NCBI GenBank assembly: GCA_902579925.1
Contig: CACHIS010000003.1
Span: 1-64,000 of the forward strand
DNA from: an uncultured Pelagibacteraceae bacterium
Lineage (GTDB): Bacteria > Pseudomonadota > Alphaproteobacteria > Pelagibacterales > Pelagibacteraceae
DNA length: 64,000 nucleotides
Reading direction: 5' to 3'
A program made the position numbers and the translations under genes. How positions within the stretch are numbered: position 1 is the first letter of the stretch; each line of letters opens with the position of its first letter. Positions 1 to 8,970 of this stretch are shown piece after piece. The notes below the pieces were generated by a model that made no database searches, was not told where the DNA came from, and saw nothing but the letters and a program-made list of their open reading frames with translations.

Positions 1-82
1 TTTTTGTAATTTATATTTTTTATATTTTTTATATTTTCTTTAGAGTAGTGAAAAACAATTTTTTTAATGTCTAATTCAATTA

Positions 83-961
83 ATGAAAGATAATTTTAAT
101 AAAGGTTTAATTTTAACTTCATTAGGTTCTTTTTGGTGGGGTTTTGTAGGAGTTATTTACTTCGAAATGGTTTCTTTTATTGGTCATATTGAACTAGTAG
201 TTCATAGATGTTTATGGACAGCTGTAATGTTGATAATAACGACAATTTTCTTAAAAAAATGGAAAATTTTTGTAGAAATTATTTCTAATAAAAAAAAACT
301 TGCATATCTTTTTTTATCTGGACTACTAATCTTTATAAATTGGGCAATTTGGATATACGCAGTAAGTACCAATAGAATCATAGATGCTAGTTTTGGATAT
401 TTTATAATGCCTATTATAAGTGTTTTATTGGGATACATATTTTTTAAAGAAGAACTAAATAAAAAAAGATTTTTTTCAATAATACTGGTTTTTATTTCAA
501 TTTTATTTATGATTTTTTTTAATATTCAAACACTTCCTTGGGTTGGTTTAGTAGTTGCTTTAAGCTGGGCTTTTTATAACCTTGTAAGAAAAAAAATTAA
601 TGTGGATACAGACATTGGCCTTTTGATAGAAAGTTTGTATATCTTTCCTTTTGCCTTAGTTGTTTTCTATTTGATAGTTACCAAAGATTTTAATGATTTC
701 AGTATTGCTAATCCTAGTCTAAGTCTATTTCTTTTATTAGCAGGGCCAATGACTGTGATTCCTTTGTTCTTATATGTAAGAGGTGTTGAATTAATAGGAC
801 TTGGCGCTACAGGTATGATATTTTATATAACACCTACTTTACAGTTCATTTTGGGGTATTTTTTTTACAATGAAGATTTTTCTGTAATAAAATTAGTGAG
901 TTTTATTATCATTTGGATTGCTGTAATTATATACCTTAAGGATCTTTATGAAGCTAATTAA
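83..961 (+). CDS. rarD: RarD-like EamA/DMT-family transporter
   Basis: A 292-residue integral membrane protein with about ten hydrophobic segments in the two-times-five arrangement of the drug/metabolite transporter superfamily. The N-terminal GxxxxxxGSFWWGF stretch and the central SWAFYNLVRKK resemble RarD, a family named for chloramphenicol sensitivity but whose substrate is generally unknown. It should sit in the inner membrane. The start is the first ATG of the open frame; no clear Shine-Dalgarno precedes it. It overlaps the following mltB by 14 bases, so the two are probably co-transcribed. Family is fairly secure; substrate cannot be inferred. Confidence 0.85.
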   Translation: MKDNFNKGLILTSLGSFWWGFVGVIYFEMVSFIGHIELVVHRCLWTAVMLIITTIFLKKWKIFVEIISNKKKLAYLFLSGLLIFINWAIWIYAVSTNRIIDASFGYFIMPIISVLLGYIFFKEELNKKRFFSIILVFISILFMIFFNIQTLPWVGLVVALSWAFYNLVRKKINVDTDIGLLIESLYIFPFALVVFYLIVTKDFNDFSIANPSLSLFLLLAGPMTVIPLFLYVRGVELIGLGATGMIFYITPTLQFILGYFFYNEDFSVIKLVSFIIIWIAVIIYLKDLYEAN

Positions 962-1949
962 CTTAATAATTTTTTTTTTAATATTATCTGCAATGAACAG
1001 TATTTCAGATGAAAATTTTAATTTTAAAAAATGGAAAAAAGATTTTAAGTTAATTGCATTAAAAAATGGTATTTCTGAAAAAACTTTTAATATAACAATG
1101 CAAAATGTTAAGTTTCTACCCAAGGTTATTGAATATGATCGATTTCAACCTGAATTTTATGAGGATACAAAAACATATATCACAAAAAGAACATCTAATA
1201 AAAAACTAAAAAAGGGTATAGATTTTTATAAAAACAACATCATTCTAATAGATATAGTTGAAAAAAACTTTGAAATAGAAAAGGAATTACTTTTATCTTT
1301 GATGGGTATAGAAACAAATTTCGGCACTTACGTGGGAAAAATGGATATTCTATCATCACTTGCAACATTAAGTTATGATAAGAGAAGATCTGAATTTTTT
1401 ACCAACGAACTTTTAACCTTATTAAAATTAGTTGATAATAATAAGATTAATCACAAAACGCTTTATGGTTCATGGGCAGGTGCTTTTGGTTTTTTTCAAT
1501 TTATGCCATCTACAATCAAAAATTACGCATTTGATTACAATAACGATAGATATATTGATTTAAAAAATTCTGAAGACGCTTATGCTTCAGCGGCAAATTA
1601 TCTTAATAAGATTGGTTGGAAAAAAAACGGCCTTTGTTTTAAAAAAGTTGAATTAAAAGAAAACGTTCCTGTTAAGTTATTAAATGTTTCTGCAAAAAAA
1701 ATTCATAGTAAAAAAATGATAAAAAAATACAAAAAATATATTAAAAATTACTCGGATCTTAATATAAAAAATGAAAACCAGAAAGTTGCAATAGTAACCC
1801 CTGATAAGGATATCATCCCTAACGCACTAACTTTAAGTCCTGCATACTTAGTTTTTGATAATTATGAAATAATTCTTAAATGGAACAGATCTTTAAGATT
1901 TGCACTTGCAGTATGTACTTTAAAAAATAGATTTAAAAATGAAATATAA
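948..1949 (+). CDS. mltB: Lytic murein transglycosylase B-like
   Basis: A 333-residue protein with a hydrophobic N-terminal export signal (residues 1-20, no clear lipobox). The catalytic motif GIETNFG near residue 120 carries the family's glutamate. YGSWAGAFGFFQFMPST (about residues 175-190) is the usual second signature, and the DAYASAANYLNKIGW segment follows. MltB enzymes cleave the glycosidic bond of peptidoglycan to form 1,6-anhydro-muramyl ends. The gene overlaps rarD upstream and the RlpA/SPOR lipoprotein downstream by 11 bases. The next genes (RlpA/SPOR, DacC) also act on peptidoglycan, so this looks like an envelope-remodelling operon. Confidence 0.93.
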   Translation: MKLINLIIFFLILSAMNSISDENFNFKKWKKDFKLIALKNGISEKTFNITMQNVKFLPKVIEYDRFQPEFYEDTKTYITKRTSNKKLKKGIDFYKNNIILIDIVEKNFEIEKELLLSLMGIETNFGTYVGKMDILSSLATLSYDKRRSEFFTNELLTLLKLVDNNKINHKTLYGSWAGAFGFFQFMPSTIKNYAFDYNNDRYIDLKNSEDAYASAANYLNKIGWKKNGLCFKKVELKENVPVKLLNVSAKKIHSKKMIKKYKKYIKNYSDLNIKNENQKVAIVTPDKDIIPNALTLSPAYLVFDNYEIILKWNRSLRFALAVCTLKNRFKNEI

Positions 1950-2691
1950 TTTATTAATTATTCTAAGCGTTACATTTTTATTGTTTGGTTGCGATCAACT
2001 TACTAATAATCAACCTAAAATCAAAGGTTTTTCATTTGAAAATAAATATAAGAACAGTGGTTTTTCATTGGTCTACAACGATCAGTTAAAAATTAAAAAA
2101 ATTGATCAAAGATCATTAACTATATTTCACCAAACTCTTAAAAAAAAATCATATGTCAAAATTACTAACCCTACAAATGGGAAATCCTTAATTGCAGAGG
2201 TCAAGTCTAATACAGTAAAGTTTTCACCATTTTTTAATTCTGTAATTACAGAAAGAATTGCTAACGATTTAGAATTAAATCTTAAAGAACCATATGTAAG
2301 CATTATTTTAATATCAAAAAATTCAACATTTGTTGCTGAAAAATCCAAAACTTTCGATGAAGAAAAAAACGTTGCAGAAAAAGCTCCTATAGACGGAATC
2401 AAGATAAGTAATTTAAATAAAAATGAAAAAAACAAAAAGAAATCAAAAAAAAATCAAAAATTTTCTTACTCTATAAAAATAGCTGATTTTTATTACAAAA
2501 AATCTGCTCAAAATATGATAAAAAAAATTAAAGAAGAAGTTCGATTAACAAACTTTAAGATTATTCAAATATCTAAAACAAATTATAGGTTAATATTAGG
2601 TCCTTTTAGTGATATAAAATCTCTAAAAGATAATTTTGAAAAAATCAATTCTTTATATTTTGAAAATTTGGAAATACTAAAAAATGTTTAA
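1939..2691 (+). CDS. rlpA: RlpA-like lipoprotein with C-terminal SPOR domain
   Basis: A 250-residue predicted lipoprotein: the signal ends in LLFGCDQ, whose Cys at residue 18 is the likely lipidated residue. Residues 40-130 resemble a diverged double-psi beta-barrel of RlpA (VKITNPTNGKSLIAEV). A Lys/Asn-rich linker follows, and residues 175-250 look like a SPOR domain that binds denuded glycan strands (FSYSIKIADFYYKKSAQ, YRLILGPFSDI). RlpA proteins act in septal peptidoglycan processing. The barrel is weakly conserved, so enzymatic activity is uncertain. The gene overlaps mltB upstream and dacC downstream by 8 bases. Confidence 0.78.
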   Translation: MKYNLLIILSVTFLLFGCDQLTNNQPKIKGFSFENKYKNSGFSLVYNDQLKIKKIDQRSLTIFHQTLKKKSYVKITNPTNGKSLIAEVKSNTVKFSPFFNSVITERIANDLELNLKEPYVSIILISKNSTFVAEKSKTFDEEKNVAEKAPIDGIKISNLNKNEKNKKKSKKNQKFSYSIKIADFYYKKSAQNMIKKIKEEVRLTNFKIIQISKTNYRLILGPFSDIKSLKDNFEKINSLYFENLEILKNV

Positions 2692-3835
2692 AAAATTTGT
2701 CTTTGTGATATTAATATATTTTGTATCTTTTTTTTCTGTCAATGCAAATATAGATATAAAAGCTAGAACCGTAATTCTTCAAGATTTTTTATCTGAAGAG
2801 ATTTTATACGAAAAGGATGCTGATGTGTCAATTTATCCAGCATCAATGACTAAAATCATGACATCAATAATTGCTTTCGATTTAATAAAGTCTGGTGATC
2901 TATCTTTAGATGAAAAATTTATTATTTCTGAAAGAGCGTGGAGACTTTCAACTGCTGGATACTCTTCTATGTTTATTATGGTTGGTGATGAAGTTTCAGT
3001 TGAGGATTTGCTTTTAGGAATAATAATTGCTTCTGGAAATGATGCTTGTGTTGCGTTAGCCGAAGGTATAGCTGGGACAGAGGAAGAGTTTGCAATTTTG
3101 ATGACCTCTAAAGCAAAAGAATTAGGTATGGAAAATACTAATTTTGCAAATTCATCTGGCATCAATGATCCTGATAATTATTCTACTGTTAGAGATATTT
3201 TAAAAATGTCAAATTATTTAATAAAGGAACACCCGAAATATTACGAATGGTTTGCAGAAAAAGAATTTACATGGGACAGGACTGGTGGAGACCCAATAAC
3301 GCAAGGTAATAGAAATCCACTTCTTTATAAAAATATAGGTGCTGATGGTATTAAAACAGGTTATTTGGCTGTTGAAAAATATTCTTTAGCATCATCTATA
3401 TCCAGGAAGGGAAGAAGGTTAATTGCTGTTGGTAGTGGATTCAAAACAAAAAGCTTAAGATCAAGAGAAAGTTCAAAATTGCTTACTTATGGTCTTACGA
3501 ATTTTGATTTAGTTGAAATTAACAAATCAAAAAAACCTATTGATCAAATAGAAGTATGGTTAGGCAAACAAAATCATGTAGACGTATACGTAGATGCAGA
3601 CATTTATAAAACAATAAAGAAAGCAAAAAAAAAATTATTAAAAATATCTATTAAATATGATGGCCCAATTGAAGCACCTGTTAAAAAAAATCAAAAAGTA
3701 GGAATATTTAAAGTTGTGTATGATCAGGAATTAATTGGTGAATACGATTTATTAGCCTCAAATGATGTGAAGAAAGTGAATATTTTTTCTAGATTAATTA
3801 AATCATTGAATTATTTGATTTGGGGTGATGTCTAA
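2684..3835 (+). CDS. dacC: D-alanyl-D-alanine carboxypeptidase (PBP5/6 type)
   Basis: A 383-residue serine peptidase of the S11 family with a signal peptide (residues 1-22). All three penicillin-binding motifs are visible: SMTK (nucleophile serine near residue 53), SGND (near residue 111) and KTG (near residue 224). The C-terminal PBP5 domain, ending in a hydrophobic or amphipathic anchor, fits a periplasmic membrane-bound enzyme that trims the terminal D-Ala of the stem pentapeptide. It overlaps the preceding lipoprotein gene and tmk. The dacC-tmk-holB order is usual in Alphaproteobacteria. Whether it corresponds to DacA or DacC cannot be settled from sequence alone. Confidence 0.93.
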   Translation: MFKKFVFVILIYFVSFFSVNANIDIKARTVILQDFLSEEILYEKDADVSIYPASMTKIMTSIIAFDLIKSGDLSLDEKFIISERAWRLSTAGYSSMFIMVGDEVSVEDLLLGIIIASGNDACVALAEGIAGTEEEFAILMTSKAKELGMENTNFANSSGINDPDNYSTVRDILKMSNYLIKEHPKYYEWFAEKEFTWDRTGGDPITQGNRNPLLYKNIGADGIKTGYLAVEKYSLASSISRKGRRLIAVGSGFKTKSLRSRESSKLLTYGLTNFDLVEINKSKKPIDQIEVWLGKQNHVDVYVDADIYKTIKKAKKKLLKISIKYDGPIEAPVKKNQKVGIFKVVYDQELIGEYDLLASNDVKKVNIFSRLIKSLNYLIWGDV

Positions 3836-4442
3836 AAAACCTGTCATTGTTTTTGAGGGTATAGAAGGAAGTGGAAAAAGCCACCATATTAATATTGTCT
3901 CAAAATATTTAAAAAAAAAGAATATTTCATTTTTTAAGATAAGAGAGCCCGGTGGAAGTATTAATTCAGAAAAAATTAGAAAATTAATTCTTAATAAAAA
4001 ATCAAATTTTATTCCTAACACCGATTTATTACTTTATTCAGCCTCAAGAAGTGAGAATATAAATTTACTTAAAAAATTTTATAAAAAAAAATTAATTTTA
4101 ATTGATAGATTTATTGACTCAACCGTTGCTTATCAACATTACGGTTTAGGAGTAAACATTGATCTAATAAAAATGATTAACAAGCACATTTTATCAGGTT
4201 TTAAAGTAGATTTTACTTTTTTAAATATAGTTAATCATAAAAATATGCTCAAAAGACTAAAATCAAGAAAATCACTAAATAGATACGATAGTTTTAATAA
4301 AAACTTTTATAATAAGGTACAAAATGGTTTTTTAAAATTATCTAAATTAAATAAAACTAAATATAAAGTTATTAATTCTAATTTGGATATTAAATTTAAT
4401 GAAAATTTGATAATTGATAAATTAAAAAAAATAATTAAATGA
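3825..4442 (+). CDS. tmk: Thymidylate kinase
   Basis: A 205-residue dTMP kinase making dTDP for DNA synthesis. The P-loop GIEGSGKS is at residues 12-19, the DR(F)xxSTVAYQ signature is near residues 89-99, and an Arg-rich region near residues 145-155 (LKSRKSLNRYD) is in the LID position. The length matches the family. It overlaps dacC by 11 bases and holB by 4 (ATGA). This is the conserved alphaproteobacterial tmk-holB-metG-tatD arrangement linking dTTP supply with the replicase clamp loader. Confidence 0.95.
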   Translation: MMSKKPVIVFEGIEGSGKSHHINIVSKYLKKKNISFFKIREPGGSINSEKIRKLILNKKSNFIPNTDLLLYSASRSENINLLKKFYKKKLILIDRFIDSTVAYQHYGLGVNIDLIKMINKHILSGFKVDFTFLNIVNHKNMLKRLKSRKSLNRYDSFNKNFYNKVQNGFLKLSKLNKTKYKVINSNLDIKFNENLIIDKLKKIIK

Positions 4443-5368
4443 ATTTAGAGCCAATTTATCAAACTAAACTTTATGGACTAAATAATTTTTTTTTAGATTT
4501 TATAAAATTGTATCAAAATAAAAACCTTCCAAATAAGATTTTGTTAAGTGGCGATAAAGGATTAGGAAAATCAACTTTAGCTTATCATTTAATTAATTAT
4601 GCATTATCTAAAGATGAAGAATTTAATTACGATGTTAAAAATTTTGAAATCAAGCGAGAAAATAAATCTTATAAGCTTACAATTAATGGGTCAAATCCAA
4701 ACATAAATGTAATTGACACTTTATTTGAAAAAAGAAATATCGATATAGCTCAAATTAGGGATTTAATTTCTAAATTAAATAAATCCTCATTTGATAATGA
4801 TGATAGATTTATAATTGTCGATAATATTGAACATTTAAATGTAAATTCGATTAATGCTCTTTTAAAGATACTGGAAGAACCACCTCCTCAAACTTTTTTT
4901 ATCTTAATTAACAATGATAGATTTATTATGCCAACATTAAAATCAAGATGCATAAATTATAAAATTTTTTTAAATCATGATAATGTAATAAATATTACGA
5001 ATAAATTACTAGGTGATGATGTTTTTAATCGAATTAATCAGGATTTATTAAATTATTATTCAACACCTGGAAAAATATATAGATTGATAACTTTTTTTGA
5101 GTCAAATAACTACGATTTAAAAAAATATAATCTTAAAGATTTTTTAAAATTGATTATAAAGGATAGCATATACAAGAAAAATGTAGTTGTTAAAAATATT
5201 GTATTTGAATATGTTGAACTATTTTTAAGAAAGAATATCAGTAATATCAAAATAAATCCATTTGATGCTTACAATTATTTTGTTAAGAAAATTAACGACA
5301 CTAAAAAATTCAATTTAGATGAAGAATCATTATTTATGGAATTTGAATATAAAATTTTAAATGGATAA
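4439..5368 (+). CDS. holB: DNA polymerase III delta' subunit
   Basis: A 309-residue clamp-loader subunit. It has a Walker-A-like loop GDKGLGKST (about residues 38-46), a VDNIEHLN sequence in the Walker-B position, and KSRC near residue 178 in the SRC-motif position. I see no cluster of four cysteines for the zinc module found in many delta' and tau subunits. The NALLKILEEPPPQTFFILI stretch is diagnostic for delta'/RuvB-like AAA proteins. It lies between tmk (4-base overlap) and metG (8-base overlap), as in related genomes. Confidence 0.93.
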   Translation: MNLEPIYQTKLYGLNNFFLDFIKLYQNKNLPNKILLSGDKGLGKSTLAYHLINYALSKDEEFNYDVKNFEIKRENKSYKLTINGSNPNINVIDTLFEKRNIDIAQIRDLISKLNKSSFDNDDRFIIVDNIEHLNVNSINALLKILEEPPPQTFFILINNDRFIMPTLKSRCINYKIFLNHDNVINITNKLLGDDVFNRINQDLLNYYSTPGKIYRLITFFESNNYDLKKYNLKDFLKLIIKDSIYKKNVVVKNIVFEYVELFLRKNISNIKINPFDAYNYFVKKINDTKKFNLDEESLFMEFEYKILNG

Positions 5369-6902
5369 AACTTTTTATATTACAACCCCAATTTATTATC
5401 CCTCAGGACGACCACATATGGGACATGCTTATTCGAGTATTATTGCTGACTTTTTTGCAAGATTTAAATCAATTGATGATTATAATGTTCATTTTTTAAC
5501 TGGTACAGATGAACATGGTTTAAAGATACAAAGATCCGCCCAAAAAGCAGGGCAGGATCCAAAGGAATTTTGTGATCAAATTAGTCAAACATTTAAAGAT
5601 CTCTCACAAACACTAAATTTATCTAATACTGATTTTATAAGAACTACTGAAGACAGACATAAAAAAACGGTTCAACATCTCTGGTCTCTTCTTGAAAAAA
5701 ATGATGATATTTATTTATCAAATTATTCTGGGTGGTATTCAGTTTCAGATGAGGCTTTTTACAATGATGATGAAATAGAGGAACTTGAAGGAAAAAAAAT
5801 TGCAAAATTATCAAAGTCTACAGTAGAATGGATAGAGGAGGAGTCATATTTTTTTCGACTTTCGAAATGGCAAAAACCTTTATTAGAATTTTATGAAAAT
5901 AACCCAGACTTTATTTCACCTGAGTCAAGAAAAAATGAAGTAATTAGTTTTGTAAAAAGTGGTCTTAAAGATCTTTCTGTGAGTCGAAAAACTTTTACTT
6001 GGGGGATATCAGTACCAAATAACGATAAGCATATTATTTATGTATGGCTTGACGCATTAACAAATTATTTAAGTGCATTAAATTATCCGGATACGAATAA
6101 TGAACTTTTCAAAAAATTTTGGCCAGCTTCAATTCATTTAATTGGTAAAGATATTCTAAGATTTCATGCTGTTTATTGGCCTGCATTTCTTTTAGCTGCT
6201 AAAATTGAATTGCCCAAGAAAGTTTATGGGCACGGATGGATTTTATCTAATGAAGAAAAAATGTCTAAATCTAAGGGAAATATATTAGATCCTTTAAAAA
6301 TAATTGAGGAATACGGTTTGGACCCATTAAGATATTATCTAATAAAAGAAGTTTCATTTGGAAATGATGGTAACATTTCTCAAGACAGACTCGAGAATTG
6401 TATAAATAGTGACCTAGCAAATAATTACGGTAACTTATGTCAAAGAGTTATTGCTTTTGTAATAAAAAATTGTGATGGAAAAATACCCTCAAAGATTAAA
6501 TTTCAACCAGACGATTTAGAAATACTAAATAAGTATAAAGAAAACTTAGATATTATTAGATCTAAAATTAACGAACAAAACATAAATTTTTATATAGATT
6601 TTATTGTAAATTCACTTTTTGAAGCGAACAAATATTTTAATGATCAAGAACCATGGAAAAAAAAGAGTGATTTGACTAGATTAAACACTATTGTGTATAC
6701 TACTTTAGAAATAGTAAGAAAAATCACCTTTTTACTTTATCCAATAATTCCAGAAACATCTTTGAGAGCATTAAAAATTTTTAATTTATCAGAAAAGGAT
6801 ATAAAATTTAAAACCATCCCTAATAATGAATTTATTATTAAAGGGAATATGATAAATAAGATAGATATATTAATTAAAAAAATAGAAAAAAAAAATGATT
6901 GA
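5361..6902 (+). CDS. metG: Methionyl-tRNA synthetase
   Basis: A 513-residue class I synthetase charging tRNA-Met. The HIGH-type motif appears as HMGHAYS near residue 19 and KMSKSKG near residue 302. The connective region near residue 125 reads GWYSVSDEAFYND and lacks the zinc-binding cysteines, so this is the short zinc-free type. There is no C-terminal tRNA-binding (EMAP-like) domain, consistent with the length. It overlaps holB and tatD by 8 bases each, in an apparent translationally coupled run. Confidence 0.97.
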   Translation: MDKTFYITTPIYYPSGRPHMGHAYSSIIADFFARFKSIDDYNVHFLTGTDEHGLKIQRSAQKAGQDPKEFCDQISQTFKDLSQTLNLSNTDFIRTTEDRHKKTVQHLWSLLEKNDDIYLSNYSGWYSVSDEAFYNDDEIEELEGKKIAKLSKSTVEWIEEESYFFRLSKWQKPLLEFYENNPDFISPESRKNEVISFVKSGLKDLSVSRKTFTWGISVPNNDKHIIYVWLDALTNYLSALNYPDTNNELFKKFWPASIHLIGKDILRFHAVYWPAFLLAAKIELPKKVYGHGWILSNEEKMSKSKGNILDPLKIIEEYGLDPLRYYLIKEVSFGNDGNISQDRLENCINSDLANNYGNLCQRVIAFVIKNCDGKIPSKIKFQPDDLEILNKYKENLDIIRSKINEQNINFYIDFIVNSLFEANKYFNDQEPWKKKSDLTRLNTIVYTTLEIVRKITFLLYPIIPETSLRALKIFNLSEKDIKFKTIPNNEFIIKGNMINKIDILIKKIEKKND

Positions 6903-7656
6903 TTCACATTGTCATCTTGATCATGAACCATTACTTAGTGATCTTTCAAATGTTCTTAAAAGATCTAAAGATATTGGTATTAAAAAGCTATTAACTATAT
7001 CCACATCTTTCGAAAGTTTTTCTAAAGTTAAAGATATAGTAAATGAAGATGAGATTATATATGGAACAGTAGGTATTCATCCACATGAAAGTAATGCTAA
7101 TACAATAACTAAAAATGAAATAATTAAAAGTCTTAAAGAGAACCCAAAAATTATTGGAGTTGGAGAAACAGGTCTAGATTATTATTACAATAACAGCGAT
7201 AAGGAAAAACAAATAACTAGTTTTAAAACTCATATTGAAGCAGCAATAGAATGTGATGTACCTATTATTGTGCATTCGAGGAATGCCGAGGATGATACCT
7301 TTGAAATACTTAATGAATATAGAGAACATAACACAAAAATTTTGATGCACTGTTTTACTGGATCAAAAAAATTTTCAGAAAAACTCCTTACATTAAATTC
7401 TTATTTTTCTGCAAGTGGAATTATTACTTTTAAAAACTCAATTGATCTTCAGGAAACTTTCAGATCTTTACCAATTGATAAAGTTTTAATAGAGACTGAT
7501 AGTCCTTATTTGGCACCAGTTCCAAATAGAGGAAAAAAAAATGAACCCTCTTTTATTGATTTTACAGCAAATAAACTCTCTGAGATAAAAAAAATTTCCA
7601 AGCTAGAACTCATAAATAAGACTACAGAGAATTTTAACAGATTATTTTTTCAATAA
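6895..7656 (+). CDS. tatD: TatD-family metal-dependent hydrolase
   Basis: A 253-residue TIM-barrel hydrolase of the TatD/YcfH family. The N-terminal metal ligands MIDSHCHLD, the GVGETGLDYYY segment near residue 90, VHSRNA, MHCFTGS and the C-terminal IETDSPYLAP are all present. Family members are 3'-5' DNases or RNA-processing enzymes; the biological substrate is not determined. The length equals the family norm. It starts 8 bases inside metG and is followed after 6 bases by an MBL hydrolase, the usual alphaproteobacterial neighbour. Confidence 0.94.
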   Translation: MIDSHCHLDHEPLLSDLSNVLKRSKDIGIKKLLTISTSFESFSKVKDIVNEDEIIYGTVGIHPHESNANTITKNEIIKSLKENPKIIGVGETGLDYYYNNSDKEKQITSFKTHIEAAIECDVPIIVHSRNAEDDTFEILNEYREHNTKILMHCFTGSKKFSEKLLTLNSYFSASGIITFKNSIDLQETFRSLPIDKVLIETDSPYLAPVPNRGKKNEPSFIDFTANKLSEIKKISKLELINKTTENFNRLFFQ

Positions 7657-7662
7657 TATTTT

Positions 7663-8433
7663 ATGAAATTCATAATTCTAGGCTGTGGAAGTTCAATGGG
7701 TGTGCCAAGACCAGATGGTTTTTTTGGTAATTGCGATCCTAACAATAAAAGAAATTACAGAACAAGATGCTCAGCTTTGATTAATACTAAAGATGAAAAT
7801 ATTCTTATAGATACCTCTCCTGATCTACGACAGCAACTTTTAAGGCATAAAATTAAAAAAATTAATAAAGTACTATTTTCTCATATGCACGGTGATCAAA
7901 CTCATGGAATTAATGATTTGAGATCTTTTTATATTAATAGCAGAAAACAACTTGATGTTTATGCAGATAAATTTACTTCAAAATATCTTAAATCTACGTT
8001 TTCTTATATATTTAAAAGCAATTCAAAAGAATACCCTCCAACTCTTAAACTACATAAGTTGCCTAAATATATAATTACCAAAAATAATAAAAAAAAAATT
8101 CGTATCCAATCAATTATGGTTGATCATGGAAATGTTAAATCAAATTGTTTTATAATTGACAAAAAACTAGCTTACATAAGTGATGTAAACAAAATTTATA
8201 AAAAAGACTTTAGATATTTTAAAAACTTGAAATATTTGATAATAGATTGTTTATGGTATAATTTTCATCCATCACATTTTAATCTAGAAACTTCATTAGC
8301 TTTAATTAAAGATTTTAAACCAAAAAGAGCTATCCTTACAAATTTATCACCAGTACTAGATTATAAAATCCTTAAAAAACTACTTCCTAAAAATGTTATT
8401 CCTGCACATGATGGTTTAACGGTAAAACTATAG
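7663..8433 (+). CDS. MBL-fold metallohydrolase (PhnP-like)
   Basis: A 256-residue metallo-beta-lactamase-fold protein. The metal site is seen as SHMHGDQTHG near residue 80 (HxHxD), with downstream VDHG and SDVN elements and a C-terminal histidine in PAHDG. The N-terminus GCGSSMGVPRPDG is typical of the PhnP-like phosphodiesterase subgroup that follows tatD in Alphaproteobacteria. No phn genes are nearby, so a housekeeping nucleotide phosphodiesterase role is only a guess. Its 3' end overlaps the convergent glutathione peroxidase gene by 6 bases, inside a long inverted repeat. Confidence 0.88.
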   Translation: MKFIILGCGSSMGVPRPDGFFGNCDPNNKRNYRTRCSALINTKDENILIDTSPDLRQQLLRHKIKKINKVLFSHMHGDQTHGINDLRSFYINSRKQLDVYADKFTSKYLKSTFSYIFKSNSKEYPPTLKLHKLPKYIITKNNKKKIRIQSIMVDHGNVKSNCFIIDKKLAYISDVNKIYKKDFRYFKNLKYLIIDCLWYNFHPSHFNLETSLALIKDFKPKRAILTNLSPVLDYKILKKLLPKNVIPAHDGLTVKL

Positions 8434-8452
8434 AATATTTTCTATAGTTTTA
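8423..8452. terminator. 13-bp hairpin shared by two convergent stop codons
   Basis: Positions 8423-8435 and 8440-8452 are perfectly complementary, leaving a 4-base loop. The 5' arm contains both the TAG of the plus-strand MBL gene (8431-8433) and the TAG of the minus-strand peroxidase gene (8428-8430). Either transcript would form a stem ending in a short U-run, which fits a bidirectional terminator. This is inferred from the palindrome and its location only. Confidence 0.6.
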
Positions 8453-8970
8453 ATCAGCTTTTTTGACATTGGTTTAGTCATAGATGAAAATGTATCTTCT
8501 ATCTTGCCTTCTTTATTAATTAAAATTTTATAAAAATTCCACTTAGGAACAGCTGATTTACCGTGATTTTCTTTTGCCCATTTGAAGATTTCATGAGCAT
8601 TTTCACCTTTAACTTCTGTTATAGCTGTCAATGGAAAGTTAATATTAAAATTTACTTCACAAAATTCTTTTACTTCTTCATTATTATTTTTTTCTTGATT
8701 AAATGAATTGGATGGAACTCCAAGTACAATCAAACCTTTTTCTTTATATAAATCCCATAATTTCTGTAATTCATCATATTGTCTTGTGAAACCACAATAA
8801 CTAGCTGTATTTACAACTAAAATAACTTTATTTTTGTAATCTTTGAAATCAATTGTCTCACCAGTTATATCTTTAATGCTGAAATCGTAAATTTTTTTCT
8901 CATAATTTGCAGTAGCTGAATTTTTAAAAAAAAACATAATTATAGTTAATAGAAATATTATTTTTCTCAT
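8428..8970 (-). CDS. Glutathione peroxidase family, exported
   Basis: A 180-residue peroxidase with a hydrophobic N-terminal signal (residues 1-21), suggesting periplasmic location. The catalytic motif NTASYCGFT places a cysteine where animal enzymes have selenocysteine. The second family motif appears as LGVPSNSF, with N in place of the usual N-Q pattern. WNFYKILINKEGKI holds the catalytic Trp-Asn. Such Cys-type enzymes usually use thioredoxin rather than glutathione. It is likely co-transcribed with nhaA, overlapping it by 4 bases (ATGA). Confidence 0.9.
   Translation of the reverse strand: MRKIIFLLTIIMFFFKNSATANYEKKIYDFSIKDITGETIDFKDYKNKVILVVNTASYCGFTRQYDELQKLWDLYKEKGLIVLGVPSNSFNQEKNNNEEVKEFCEVNFNINFPLTAITEVKGENAHEIFKWAKENHGKSAVPKWNFYKILINKEGKIEDTFSSMTKPMSKKLIKTIENIL

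Noticed and set aside
2127-2435. A 102-residue minus-strand frame opposite the RlpA/SPOR gene
   Set aside because: No recognisable domain, and the plus-strand lipoprotein is well supported.
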